Shown here: positions 15,844 to 23,779 of the stretch, in pieces
Layout: the number at the start of each line of letters is the position of its first letter
Position numbering within the stretch: position 1 is the stretch's first letter
Source of the DNA: Pseudoflavonifractor sp. An184
GTDB taxonomy: Bacteria > Bacillota > Clostridia > Oscillospirales > Oscillospiraceae
Direction of reading: 5' to 3'
NCBI RefSeq assembly: GCF_002160305.1
Contig: NZ_NFKI01000001.1
Location: forward strand, 1-64,000
DNA: 64,000 bases
Made by a program: the position numbers and the translations under genes
Notes under the pieces: generated by a model
What the model saw: the letters and a program-made list of their open reading frames with translations, nothing else
Databases searched by the model: none
What the model was told of the DNA's origin: nothing

Positions 15844-15861
15844 GGTTAGTGATTGCTAACT
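15844..15861 (-). promoter_or_regulatory. Box 2: DtxR-type box upstream of ABC pair 2
   Basis: GGTTAG-TGATTG-CTAACT lies 18 bp upstream of the subunit A start. I cannot see a convincing -35/-10, so the promoter may be weak or overlap the tetR terminator. Confidence 0.8.
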
Positions 15862-15869
15862 TTCTGTGA

Positions 15870-15904
15870 AATCAAAAGGCTGCACCCAGAAGGGGGGACA
15901 GCCT
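15870..15904 (-). terminator. Terminator of the tetR gene (minus strand)
   Basis: Read on the minus strand, AGGCTGTCCCCC pairs imperfectly with GGGTGCAGCCT and is followed by TTTTGATTT. It separates tetR from the box-controlled ABC pair. Confidence 0.65.
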
Positions 15905-15911
15905 GCTTGAT

Positions 15912-16535
15912 TCAGGGCTGGGGATCGAACACCGTGCTGAAGCCCGCCATATGGTAGTCGTTGAGCATCTTCACATAGCGATGGGCGGCGGCCCGGTCCA
16001 TGTTGTGGCGCACCACCTCGAACATGCCGTTGAAATAGGCGGTGACGATGATGTGGATGAACTCCTCCGTCACCTGGCCGGACTTCACGCTCTCACAGCC
16101 GATGACCTCCATGTACCGGTAGGTATACTCCACCTCGATGTCCACCAACTCGTCCAGAAAACAGGCAAACCGGGTGCCGTGCGCCCCATCCAGCAGGAGG
16201 CGGAATAAGTCGAAGTGGTCATAGATGTAGTCCAGCAGGTCCATCTGGTGGCGGGCGGTGTACCGGCCCATCTCCGCCTGCTGGGTCTCGCCGTCCAGCT
16301 GATGGAAACTCTCCTGAATCTCCCGGAACATGGCCCGGAACTCGTACACCACCGGCTCCACAATGGCCCGGAACAGGCCCTCTTTATCCCCAAAGCGGGT
16401 GTAGATGGACCCGGTGCTGGTGCCCGCCTCCTGGGCAATGGTCCGCAGGGATGCGTCCAGAAACCCCTTGGACAGGAACTCCTCCTTGGCGCACTCCAGA
16501 ACACGATCATAGACGCCGGGCTTCTGCTTCGCCAT
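15912..16535 (-). CDS. TetR/AcrR-family regulator of ABC pair 2
   Basis: The protein has 207 residues from the ATG at 16535 (MAKQKPGVYDRVLECAKEEF), which follows a GAAGGTGA ribosome site. The frame is open for 73 more codons upstream, but that stretch contains the promoter and a terminator. The HTH is ASLRTIAQEAGTSTGSIYTRFGDKEGLF (about 30-58). The C-terminal segment YFNGMFEVVRHNM...AHRYVKMLNDYHMAGFSTVFDP matches the other three TetR proteins that precede ABC pairs (44123, 52326 and, less closely, 20260). It therefore belongs to a lineage-specific set dedicated to these transporters. It probably senses the cargo of pair 2. Confidence 0.87.
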   Translation of the reverse strand: MAKQKPGVYDRVLECAKEEFLSKGFLDASLRTIAQEAGTSTGSIYTRFGDKEGLFRAIVEPVVYEFRAMFREIQESFHQLDGETQQAEMGRYTARHQMDLLDYIYDHFDLFRLLLDGAHGTRFACFLDELVDIEVEYTYRYMEVIGCESVKSGQVTEEFIHIIVTAYFNGMFEVVRHNMDRAAAHRYVKMLNDYHMAGFSTVFDPQP

Positions 16536-16555
16536 ACGGTCACCTTCTTTCAAAC

Positions 16556-16595
16556 TATATTCATAACAATGTTTTATAACGATGTTTTGAATATA
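16556..16595 (-). promoter_or_regulatory. Operator-like inverted repeat upstream of tetR
   Basis: Perfect arms TATATTCA (16556-16563) and TGAATATA (16588-16595) enclose a tandem repeat, ATAACAATGTTTT then ATAACGATGTTTT. The AT-rich block is the only possible promoter region for the tetR gene at 16535, so autoregulation is likely. Confidence 0.6.
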
Positions 16596-16630
16596 CCACG
16601 CGACATTCCCTTTGTCAAGCCCTGTGCAGG

Positions 16631-16665
16631 AAAAAAGGACGCAGTGTCCTTTCGACACTGCGTCC
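16631..16665 (-). terminator. Terminator of ABC pair 3 (minus strand)
   Basis: A stem GGACGCAGTGTC (16637-16648) / GACACTGCGTCC (16654-16665) is followed on the minus strand by TTTTTT. It lies just after the stop codon of the 16684 gene. Confidence 0.9.
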
Positions 16666-16683
16666 CGGGAATATGTTCTTTTG

Positions 16684-18435
16684 CTATGCGCCGGCTTTGC
16701 GGTTCCACCCCCGGCTCTGCTGTCGCACCGTGACGAAGTTCCGGTAAATGCCATCCTCCTCCATCAGCGACTGGTGGGTGCCCCGCTGGGCAATCTCTCC
16801 ATCCGAGATGGCCAGGATCTGATCCGCGCCCCGGATGGTGTTCAGCCGGTGGGCGATGACCAGCAGGGTCTTGCCCTGCACCAGTTCCGAGATGGCCTGC
16901 TGGATGTAGCTCTCGTTGTCCGCGTCCACGCTGGCGGTTGCCTCGTCCAAGATGACGATAGGGGCGTCCTTCAGGATGCAGCGGGCGATGGAGATCCGCT
17001 GCCGCTCCCCGCCGGAGAGGCTTGCCCCGCCCTCGCCGATCACCGTGTCAAACCCATCGGGCAGAGCCATCACAAAGTCGTAGCACCGGGCCTTGCGGGC
17101 CGCCTCCAGCACCTCCTCCCGAGTGGCGTCTGGTCGGCCCATGGCGATGTTGTTGTAGATGGTATCCTGGAAGAGATAAACCCGCTGGAACACCATACTG
17201 ATGTGGTCCATCAGGTCGGCCAGTTTCACCTCCCGCACGTCCTTCCCCCGGACCAGCACCCGTCCGTCCTTCACGTCCCAAAAACGGGTGAGCAGGTTGG
17301 CGATGGTGGATTTGCCCCCGCCGGAGGGCCCCACCAGGGCCAGCATCTGGTGCCGGGGCAGGGAGAAGGAGATGTCGTGCAATACCTCTTTCTCCCCGTA
17401 GGCAAAGCGCACATGCTGGAACTCCACCTCCGGGGCTTCGCCGGTCTCCGGGATGGAGTCCCGGCCGTCGTCCGGCAGCTCCGGCTCGTGAAAGACCTCC
17501 TCGATCCGGTCCATGCAGCTGTTCATGACGGTCAGCCGGGTGGCCTGGGTATACAGGGCCTTGATGGGGCCGAACAGGTCAAAGACGAAGAGCATGATGC
17601 CCACCAGGTAGGGGACGCTCATGAGTCCGGCGCTCTCCAGCGCCAGGGCGATGGCTGCGATGGCCGCCGCCCCCAGGCCGTAGGCCAGGTTCAGCCGCAG
17701 CTGCCAGGGGGAGTGGTCCTCTTCAAACTGGAGATTGGTGTCGCAGCTCCTCTGGAAGTTGTCCGTCAACTCCCGGGACTTTTCTCCCAGCAGGTTGTAG
17801 GTCTTGATGATCCCAATGCCCTCCACAAAGTCCAGCACCGCCTCGGTGAGGTTCTCGTTCTGCTCCTGCCGCGCCACGGAGTCCTGAAGGGCCTCCCGCT
17901 TCATGCCCCGGGCAATGAGCAGCACGACGCCGATGATCACCAGTGCAGCCAGGCCGATCCAGACATTGAAGCAGAGTAAAAACACAATCAGGATGGCCTG
18001 GGCGAAGATATAGCTCATCATGTCCGCCAGCACGGTCATGCAGTTCTCCTCGATGAATACCATGTCGGAGGAGAGGACGGAGCTGATCTTGCCGATGTTC
18101 CCCTCGGTGAAGTATCCCATGGGCATCCGCCGCAGGTGGGCGCCCAGCTCCATGCGCATGTCGGAGAACACCAGGAAACCTGCCGCGGATTGGAGACGGT
18201 CGGCGATGTGGTGGAAGAGGACCTGCAGCAAAACGCAGACTGCCATGGCGACCCCGTACCGGAGACAGTCGCCGGCGGTGATGGTCCCCTTGTAAAAACC
18301 GGCCAGCGCCAGGAATGCCAGCATAATGGGCGCCTTGGCCAGCAGGGATTTCAGGAACGAAAAGATAAAGGCAATTTGGATCCGCCCCTTGTACCGGCCG
18401 GATACCGCCAGAATCCGTTTCATCAGCTGGATCAT
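16684..18435 (-). CDS. ABC transporter, fused membrane and ATPase domains (pair 3, subunit B)
   Basis: The protein has 583 residues. The ATG at 18435 overlaps the subunit A stop (ATGA) and follows AGGAGG; the longer frame to 18468 is rejected. An exporter-fold membrane domain is followed by GPSGGGKST, LSGGERQRISIARCIL, IVILDEATASVDADN and IAHRLN. The C-terminus ends NFVTVRQQSRGWNRKAGA, like the NFVTQRAEAGKWSL end of the pair 2 B subunit, which supports shared ancestry of all B subunits. Substrate unknown. Confidence 0.85.
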   Translation of the reverse strand: MIQLMKRILAVSGRYKGRIQIAFIFSFLKSLLAKAPIMLAFLALAGFYKGTITAGDCLRYGVAMAVCVLLQVLFHHIADRLQSAAGFLVFSDMRMELGAHLRRMPMGYFTEGNIGKISSVLSSDMVFIEENCMTVLADMMSYIFAQAILIVFLLCFNVWIGLAALVIIGVVLLIARGMKREALQDSVARQEQNENLTEAVLDFVEGIGIIKTYNLLGEKSRELTDNFQRSCDTNLQFEEDHSPWQLRLNLAYGLGAAAIAAIALALESAGLMSVPYLVGIMLFVFDLFGPIKALYTQATRLTVMNSCMDRIEEVFHEPELPDDGRDSIPETGEAPEVEFQHVRFAYGEKEVLHDISFSLPRHQMLALVGPSGGGKSTIANLLTRFWDVKDGRVLVRGKDVREVKLADLMDHISMVFQRVYLFQDTIYNNIAMGRPDATREEVLEAARKARCYDFVMALPDGFDTVIGEGGASLSGGERQRISIARCILKDAPIVILDEATASVDADNESYIQQAISELVQGKTLLVIAHRLNTIRGADQILAISDGEIAQRGTHQSLMEEDGIYRNFVTVRQQSRGWNRKAGA

Positions 18436-20180
18436 TGTGCCGCGCCTCCTCTCTGATTCACACCCCACTGGGCGCTGTCCTCCGCCGCCTGCCAGAGCTT
18501 TTGATACGCCGGGCAGCGGCCCAGCAGCTCCTCGTGGGTGCCCGCATCGGCCACCGTCCCTCGGTCCAGCACGCAGATCTGGTCTGCATTCACAATGGAG
18601 TGGAGCCGGTGGGCGATGACGAGGACTGTCTTACCCCGGATCACTTCGGCAATGGCCTCGTTCATCTTCTCCTCATTCTCCGGATCCATGAAGGCGGTGG
18701 CCTCGTCCAGCACCACGATAGGGGCGTTTTTCAAGATCGCCCGGGCCAGAGAGATGCGCTGCCGCTCCCCGCCGGAGAGCATCTTGCCCCCGTCCCCGGC
18801 CATGGTGTGGATGCCGTGCTCCAGCCGGGCGAGGAACTCCCCGCACTGGGCCTTCTCCGCCGCGGCCAGCACTTCCTGGTCCGTGGCCTCCGGGCGGCCC
18901 AGGCGGATGTTCTCCAGCAGGCTCATGTTGAACAGGAACTGTTCCTGGGCCACATAGGAGATCTGGTCGTTGAGGGCCTCCACGCTCATCTCCCGGATGT
19001 CCTGGCCGCCCACGCGGATGCTCCCGCCGGCCACATCATAGTAGTGGACCAGGAGCTTGGCCAGGGTGGACTTGCCGCTGCCCGACTCCCCCACCAGGGC
19101 GGTGAGGCTCCCCTCCGGTGCGGTGAGGGAGACGCCGTGGAGCACCTCGTCCTCCTGATAGGCAAAGCGGACGTCCTCAAAGGAAACGGAGTGATCCTCA
19201 CCGGAGAAGGCCCTATCCGTCTGCACCAGAGCAGGCGCGCCCATCAGCTGCTCCAACGCGGTGATCTTGTAGTTGATCTGGGGCAGGGTGGACATGAAAC
19301 CCAGCGCCCGCAGCAGGGGCGCCCCCACGCCGAAGGACATGCACAGCACCAGGGCGAAGTCCGGCAGGGTTGAATACCCTTGTAAAACCAGGTACGCCCC
19401 GATGGGCAGGGTGAACAGGGCCACGCAGGGCAGGATGCTGTTGTAGAGGGCCATCCAGGGCCAGCAGACCCTGTACCAGGCCAGGGTGAAGTCCCGGTAG
19501 CCCCGCACATCCTGCTCGAAACGCTGGTAGGACTCCCCGTCCCGGTTGAAGACCTTCACCACCTCCATGCCGTTGATGTACTCCACGATGGTGTTGTTCA
19601 TCTTCTGGGCCGAGGCGTAGTAGGCCCCCATCTTGCTGGTGCCCGCACGGTACATGGCCATCATGGCCACCAACCCTAAGGGCAGTGCGCACAGGGAGAG
19701 CAGCGCCAGCTTCCAGTCCACGAAGAACATGGCGAGAAAGACGAAGGCGGGCACCGCCAGATTGGCCAGCCCCTCCGGCAGGGCGTGGGCCAGCAGCAGT
19801 TCAATGGAGTCGATGTCGTCAATGAACATCTTCTTCAGGGCGCCCACGCCCTTCTCCTGAATCACGCCCAGGGGCTGCCACTCCAGTTTTCCTTGCAGAG
19901 AGATCCGCAGATTTTTCAGCGTGTTGTAGGCTGCCCGGTGGGAGAGGGACAGACCTTTCACATACAAAACGGCATACAGGATCCCACAGACGGCAATGGC
20001 GGCCACCCGCCACGCCGCGTATCCGAGTTCCAGCGATCCCCCCAGAAGCAGGGGGCGGATCAGTTGGTAGATGAACAGGAAAGGGAGCACGTTCATCACA
20101 ATGCCGATCAGCATCACCACCATGGAGAGATAGGTGGTCTTTCGGTACTCGCCCGCATACTCCAAGACTTTTTGAAACAC
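18432..20180 (-). CDS. ABC transporter, fused membrane and ATPase domains (pair 3, subunit A)
   Basis: The protein has 582 residues and a GTG start at 20180 behind AAAGGAGGTT. Six membrane segments are followed by an ATPase with GESGSGKST, LSGGERQRISLARAIL, IVVLDEATAFMDPEN and IAHRLH. All catalytic motifs are intact. It is the first gene after box 3, overlaps subunit B by 4 bp, and is preceded by a tetR gene in the same direction. This repeats the organisation seen at 12356-16535. Confidence 0.86.
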   Translation of the reverse strand: MFQKVLEYAGEYRKTTYLSMVVMLIGIVMNVLPFLFIYQLIRPLLLGGSLELGYAAWRVAAIAVCGILYAVLYVKGLSLSHRAAYNTLKNLRISLQGKLEWQPLGVIQEKGVGALKKMFIDDIDSIELLLAHALPEGLANLAVPAFVFLAMFFVDWKLALLSLCALPLGLVAMMAMYRAGTSKMGAYYASAQKMNNTIVEYINGMEVVKVFNRDGESYQRFEQDVRGYRDFTLAWYRVCWPWMALYNSILPCVALFTLPIGAYLVLQGYSTLPDFALVLCMSFGVGAPLLRALGFMSTLPQINYKITALEQLMGAPALVQTDRAFSGEDHSVSFEDVRFAYQEDEVLHGVSLTAPEGSLTALVGESGSGKSTLAKLLVHYYDVAGGSIRVGGQDIREMSVEALNDQISYVAQEQFLFNMSLLENIRLGRPEATDQEVLAAAEKAQCGEFLARLEHGIHTMAGDGGKMLSGGERQRISLARAILKNAPIVVLDEATAFMDPENEEKMNEAIAEVIRGKTVLVIAHRLHSIVNADQICVLDRGTVADAGTHEELLGRCPAYQKLWQAAEDSAQWGVNQRGGAAQ

Positions 20181-20201
20181 AGCTGAACCTCCTTTTTTGA
20201 T

Positions 20202-20219
20202 AATTAGTTATTGCTAACT
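20202..20219 (-). promoter_or_regulatory. Box 3: DtxR-type box upstream of ABC pair 3
   Basis: AATTAG-TTATTG-CTAACT lies 21 bp upstream of the GTG start. The left arm has one change from the consensus half site. The -35/-10 elements are not clear. Confidence 0.75.
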
Positions 20220-20227
20220 CATAGCCG

Positions 20228-20255
20228 GTGAAAAACCTCTCCGCCCGGAGAGGCT
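20228..20255 (-). terminator. Terminator of the tetR gene (minus strand)
   Basis: On the minus strand GCCTCTCC-GGGC-GGAGAGG is followed by TTTTTC. It lies between the tetR stop at 20260 and box 3. Confidence 0.85.
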
Positions 20256-20259
20256 TTCC

Positions 20260-20877
20260 CTATTTCTGAAAATGCAGCGCTCCATGCCAGTTAAACAGGC
20301 CGCAGACGATCCGGCAGTGGGCCTCGATCTGCTCCCAGGTAAAGTGGTGGATGAAGGGTTCGTAGATCGTGGTCCAGAAGGCGGACAGCAGGATGTGCAG
20401 CTCTGCCGGCTCCACATCGTTCCGGCACAGGCCCCGCCGCTGGGCCTCCGCTAAATAGGCGCTGGTGGCTTTCGTCAGAAGCTCCACCCAGTCGTGGGGG
20501 AAGTTGGCGTACCGGGTTCCCTGGGAGCAGGAGAGCAGCAGATAGAAGTCGTCCCGCCGGTCGTAGAGGAAACGGAACCACCACATCATGTCCGCTCCGT
20601 CCATATCCCATGCCTTGATCAACTCCTGGTCGGACATGGCGGCGGGGTCTTTATCCCCCCGGGCATGGGCCACCTCATACAGGTCCGCCACGGTCTGCTC
20701 CACCACGGCGCAAAACAGATCCTCTTTCCCCTTGTACCGCTTATACAGCGCCCCGGTGGTGACGCCGGCTCCCTCGCAGATGGTTTTGAGAGACGCCTTT
20801 TCAAAGCCGCTTGCAAGGAATTCCGTTCGGGCGCTGTCCAGGATCCGGGGATCAATGGAGCGGTCCGCCACTGCCAT
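20260..20877 (-). CDS. TetR/AcrR-family regulator of ABC pair 3
   Basis: The protein has 205 residues. The HTH ASLKTICEGAGVTTGALYKRYKGKEDLF (about 28-56) is a standard TetR DNA-binding domain. The C-terminal domain (WWFRFLYDRRDDFYLLLSCSQGTRYANFPHDWVELL...) parallels the IYDHFDLFRLLLDGAHGTRFACF segment of the 15912 protein, placing it in the same expanded group. The ATG follows AAGGAGG. It probably regulates the ABC pair downstream and itself through the inverted repeat at 20911-20925. Confidence 0.86.
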   Translation of the reverse strand: MAVADRSIDPRILDSARTEFLASGFEKASLKTICEGAGVTTGALYKRYKGKEDLFCAVVEQTVADLYEVAHARGDKDPAAMSDQELIKAWDMDGADMMWWFRFLYDRRDDFYLLLSCSQGTRYANFPHDWVELLTKATSAYLAEAQRRGLCRNDVEPAELHILLSAFWTTIYEPFIHHFTWEQIEAHCRIVCGLFNWHGALHFQK

Positions 20878-20910
20878 TTGATCGCCTCCTTGTTCAATAA
20901 TTCGATTACC

Positions 20911-20925
20911 GATAATCTGATTATC
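20911..20925 (-). promoter_or_regulatory. Operator-like palindrome upstream of tetR
   Basis: GATAATC-T-GATTATC is a perfect 7-1-7 inverted repeat 34 bp upstream of the tetR start, in an AT-rich block between divergent genes. Confidence 0.6.
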
Positions 20926-21023
20926 AATATAGCATGGAGGGTGGAACCTGTCAAGGGGAAACTGCGGAAAGAGCTGTTTCCATTTTTCCGCGTTTCTGGT
21001 ATGATAGCCCTGAGGTGATGCTT

Positions 21024-21311
21024 ATGCAGCTAAACTTTGAGGGGATCGCCGTCGGTGCGGCGTCCCTGCTGATTATCGGTGCATTCCATCCGCTGGTAAT
21101 CTGGTGCGAATACCACTTCACCCAGCGGGTCTGGCCGGTTTTTCTGATTGCAGGTCTGCTCTTTCTCTGTGGGGCCTTGTTCGTTCAGGGACTGATCTCC
21201 ATTGTTTTGGGGCTTTTGGGGGCAGGCTGCCTGTGGAGCATCCGGGAGCTGAAAGAACAGGCCCATCGCGTAGAGCGTGGATGGTTTCCCAAAAATCCTA
21301 AAAGAAAATAA
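21024..21311 (+). CDS. DUF4491-family small membrane protein
   Basis: The protein has 95 residues from the ATG at 21024; an ATG two codons earlier (21018) sits too close to the GAGGTG ribosome site. MQLNFEGIAVGAASLLIIGAFHPLVIWCEYHF is followed by a second and a third hydrophobic segment and ends RVERGWFPKNPKRK. This end, together with the NFEG start, matches the DUF4491 family as I remember it. Function is unknown. It stands alone, has its own terminator, and lies between the divergent tetR gene and box 4. Confidence 0.8.
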   Translation: MQLNFEGIAVGAASLLIIGAFHPLVIWCEYHFTQRVWPVFLIAGLLFLCGALFVQGLISIVLGLLGAGCLWSIRELKEQAHRVERGWFPKNPKRK

Positions 21312-21313
21312 CC

Positions 21314-21350
21314 GACTGCCGCAGGAACAATTTTCCGTCCTGCGGCAGTC
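21314..21350 (+). terminator. Terminator after DUF4491
   Basis: GACTGCCGCAGGA and TCCTGCGGCAGTC form a 13-bp stem followed by TGTTTCTT. It ends just before the consensus-like promoter of the next operon. Confidence 0.85.
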
Positions 21351-21356
21351 TGTTTC

Positions 21357-21411
21357 TTGACAGCGGGGGTGCAATTTTATATAATTGCCCTATGGTTAGC
21401 AATAACTAACC
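21357..21411 (+). promoter_or_regulatory. Box 4: consensus promoter with perfect DtxR-type box
   Basis: TTGACA (21357-21362), a 17-bp spacer and TATAAT (21380-21385) give a full consensus promoter. GGTTAG-CAATAA-CTAACC (21394-21411), a perfect palindrome in its arms, begins 8 bp after the -10. This is the strongest promoter I can read in the window, so expression should be high when the repressor is off. Confidence 0.9.
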
Positions 21412-21461
21412 AAAAGAAAATACAATGCTTACCAATAAAAAGTTCCGAAGGAGTCATTGCT

Positions 21462-21644
21462 ATGATGGATCACTTGAATCAGATGGATACCCAAGAGCAT
21501 GTTGTCAAGGTCGATCTTCTGCACCTGAACCCTGCCGACCCGGATGGAGGCTGCTGCTGTCATCACGAAGGGCACCCTTGCTGTGGGCGGCACTGCCATG
21601 GACAGGAGAACCAACCTATCGCGGAAGAGCGAGAAAAAGTGTGA
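21462..21644 (+). CDS. Cys/His-rich small protein, putative metal-binding peptide
   Basis: The protein has 60 residues. The ATG at 21462 follows AAGGAG at 21448-21453; the frame is open further upstream but would run through box 4. Residues 31-42 (CCCHHEGHPCCG), followed by RHCHG, hold six Cys and five His within about 17 positions, flanked by an acidic C-terminus (EEREKV). There is no signal peptide or membrane segment, so it should be cytosolic. I do not recognise the family. Such a cluster could bind Zn, Fe, Ni or Cu as a chaperone, buffer or sensor. It is the first gene after the strongest box-controlled promoter and is followed by a lipoprotein and two methyltransferases. Confidence 0.72.
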   Translation: MMDHLNQMDTQEHVVKVDLLHLNPADPDGGCCCHHEGHPCCGRHCHGQENQPIAEEREKV

Positions 21645-21673
21645 TTGCATAATTTAGTACAGGGGAGATTGGC

Positions 21674-22051
21674 ATGAAAAAATCGTTGTTGGCTGCAGTT
21701 TTTGCAGTTTTGATCCTTTCCTTAGCGGGCTGCTTACCGCAGCAGGACTCTTCCGCTACATCAGATGCAGGGTTTCAGACTGCATTTGACAACAGTGTTG
21801 CCGCCAGTGATTTCACGGATGAATTATTGGAGGATATGCTGGGGCAAAAGGGGATCAACAACTATGAGATCGAATTGACCTCCGGCGGCTTCATTACGGA
21901 TGATCCTGTCACTTATCTTGTTGGCTATCGGTATCGCTGTAATGACGAAATTGAGGTCTATGGATATAAGCTGAGGCAGACAGAAGATGGATTTACCGTA
22001 CTGGATGAGGGCCCCGAAGTGGGGGCATTTATTGTTGGGAATGGTGACTGA
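21674..22051 (+). CDS. Small secreted lipoprotein, unknown function
   Basis: The protein has 125 residues. A signal peptide (MKKSLLAAVFAVLILSLAGC) ends in the lipobox LAGC, so the mature protein is anchored to the outer face of the membrane at C20. The exposed ~105 residues are acidic, with no catalytic motif that I recognise. The ATG follows GGGGAGA. It lies between the Cys/His peptide and the membrane-anchored methyltransferase, in the box 4 operon. It is too short to be an ABC solute receptor. A role in binding the imported compound is possible but speculative. Confidence 0.75.
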   Translation: MKKSLLAAVFAVLILSLAGCLPQQDSSATSDAGFQTAFDNSVAASDFTDELLEDMLGQKGINNYEIELTSGGFITDDPVTYLVGYRYRCNDEIEVYGYKLRQTEDGFTVLDEGPEVGAFIVGNGD

Positions 22052-22120
22052 GCGATTTGTGAAATGAGATCAGATTATCGGAAATGGATACTGAAGATGA
22101 ATCCAGAAGGGGAGATGACC

Positions 22121-22912
22121 ATGAAGCCAGATTATCGGAATTGGATGCCCAGGGGCATGATCGTGGGGCTGGGAACCGCCACCGGCGTACTGGCGGCGGG
22201 AAGCGCGGCTGCAGTCAGATCACGGCTGCCCATGGGCCGGACGGCAAAGCATCTTGCCGGAGCAGTCCTGGGCCTGGGCGCTGTGGGATGTCTGGCGGGG
22301 GCGGCGTGGAGCCTGTACGCCCGGGCGATGTTTTCCTACGAGGGCGGGCGGCAGTTGTCCCGGCAGATCATCGAGGGCGTCGCCTCATACATTGAACTTC
22401 CGGAGGGCGGCGTGGGCCTGGATGTGGGGGGCGGCAGCGGGGCGCTGACCATCGCCTGTGCCAAACGGAACCCCCAGGGCCGCATGGTGGGCATCGACCG
22501 CTGGGGCGTGGAATACGCCTCCTACAGCCGGAAACTCTGTGAGCGGAACGCTCAAGCCGAGGGGGTGGACAATGCTGCCTTTCAGAAGGGCGACGCCCGC
22601 CATCTGGATTTCCCGGATGAGACCTTCGACGCAGTGACCAGCAACTACGTCTACCACAACGTCATGGGCGCGGACAAGCGGGTGTTGCTTCTGGAGACCC
22701 TGCGGGTGCTGAAGAAGGGCGGTATCTTTGCCATTCATGACCTGATGGAGCCCTCCCGGTATGGGGATATGGACGATTTTCTCCGCAAACTGCGGGAGGA
22801 GGGCTTCCAAGAGGCGCGGCTGCTCCCTACGGCAGACGGGACCTTCATGACCCGCGGGGAGGGAAAGCGCCTGTTCCTCTCCGGCTCCACCCTGCTGGTT
22901 GGCAGGAAGTGA
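22121..22912 (+). CDS. Membrane-anchored class I SAM methyltransferase
   Basis: The protein has 263 residues from the ATG at 22121 (MKPDYRNWMPRGMIVGL), behind AAGGGGAG. Two N-terminal hydrophobic segments (about 12-30 and 46-65) precede the catalytic domain, which has GLDVGGGSGALTIACAK as motif I, GIDRWG, GDARHLDFPDETFDAV and LKKGG. The substrate is unknown. A paralogue at 39249-40064 has the same anchor plus catalytic layout and shares FDAV-SNYVYHNVMGADK with it. The 57 bp upstream would encode MRSDYRKWILK, an echo of the true start, and contain a direct repeat CAGATTATCGGAA. A frame from 22064 is therefore possible but less likely. Confidence 0.82.
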   Translation: MKPDYRNWMPRGMIVGLGTATGVLAAGSAAAVRSRLPMGRTAKHLAGAVLGLGAVGCLAGAAWSLYARAMFSYEGGRQLSRQIIEGVASYIELPEGGVGLDVGGGSGALTIACAKRNPQGRMVGIDRWGVEYASYSRKLCERNAQAEGVDNAAFQKGDARHLDFPDETFDAVTSNYVYHNVMGADKRVLLLETLRVLKKGGIFAIHDLMEPSRYGDMDDFLRKLREEGFQEARLLPTADGTFMTRGEGKRLFLSGSTLLVGRK

Positions 22913-22918
22913 GAGGCC

Positions 22919-23779
22919 ATGCGGTATCCCATTCAAAAGAACTCCATCCAGGAGACGCTGGTGATCCCCCTGTATGGCCGGGCACTGTGTTCCCGGAAGT
23001 TTCCCCAGCTGTTTGCCGACCAGACGGCGTCGGAGCTGTTGGAGAGGATTGACTACGATTTTTCCGCTTTGGAGAGGAAATCCGACAGCCTCATGCAGAT
23101 CTTCGGCGCTCTGGAGGTGGCCATGCGCCAGGGCGACCTGGCCTTTGAGGTGCGGGACTACCTGAGCACCCATCCCAAGGCCGCCGTGGTCAATCTGGGC
23201 TGCGGCTTGGACCAGACAGGCCGGGCTTGTGACAACGGGCAGTGCTACATCTATAACATCGACCTGCCCGACGTCATGGTGGTGCGGGAGGCGCTGCTCC
23301 CCGCTGAGGAACGGGAGAAGAACCTTGCCGCCGACCTGAACGACTTCTCCTGGTTCGATGCCATCGACACGCCGGCAGAGGACGGGGCGGTGTTCTTTGC
23401 CGCCGGCGTGTTTTACTACTTTCGGACAGAGCAGGTGCGCGCCCTCTGCGCGGCCATGGCAGAGCGATTTCCGGGTGGGCGACTGGTATTTGACGCCGCT
23501 GGGCCGACAGCGGTAAAACTGATGCTGAAAACCTGGGTCAAGCAGGCAGGCATCCGGGATGTGGGGGCGTATTTCTCCGTCCGGGATGCGGAGAAGGAAT
23601 TGACGTCCTGGTCGAACCGCATCTCCATATCTAGTCGGGGTTATATGCTGGGCTATCAGGATTTGCGGGGTCCGGGAATCCGTAATATCCATCGTTTGTT
23701 GGCCGGGATCGCCGACGGGCCGATGAAGCTGCAAATCGTGCGGATGGAGTTTCAAGCCAGAAACGGGGTGAGTTCCTGA
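22919..23779 (+). CDS. Class I SAM methyltransferase of the leucine carboxyl methyltransferase (LCM/TcmP) family
   Basis: The protein has 286 residues. NSIQETLVIPLYGRALCSRKFP and AAVVNLGCGLDQTGRAC match the LCM-type fold (PF04072), used by protein phosphatase carboxyl methyltransferase and by polyketide O-methyltransferases of the TcmP type. A NIDLPDVMVVRE segment follows with the acidic ribose-binding residue. In bacteria these enzymes usually O-methylate small molecules. It starts 6 bp after the previous methyltransferase and overlaps the AraC gene by one base, so it is clearly part of the box 4 operon. The acceptor is unknown. Confidence 0.82.
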   Translation: MRYPIQKNSIQETLVIPLYGRALCSRKFPQLFADQTASELLERIDYDFSALERKSDSLMQIFGALEVAMRQGDLAFEVRDYLSTHPKAAVVNLGCGLDQTGRACDNGQCYIYNIDLPDVMVVREALLPAEEREKNLAADLNDFSWFDAIDTPAEDGAVFFAAGVFYYFRTEQVRALCAAMAERFPGGRLVFDAAGPTAVKLMLKTWVKQAGIRDVGAYFSVRDAEKELTSWSNRISISSRGYMLGYQDLRGPGIRNIHRLLAGIADGPMKLQIVRMEFQARNGVSS

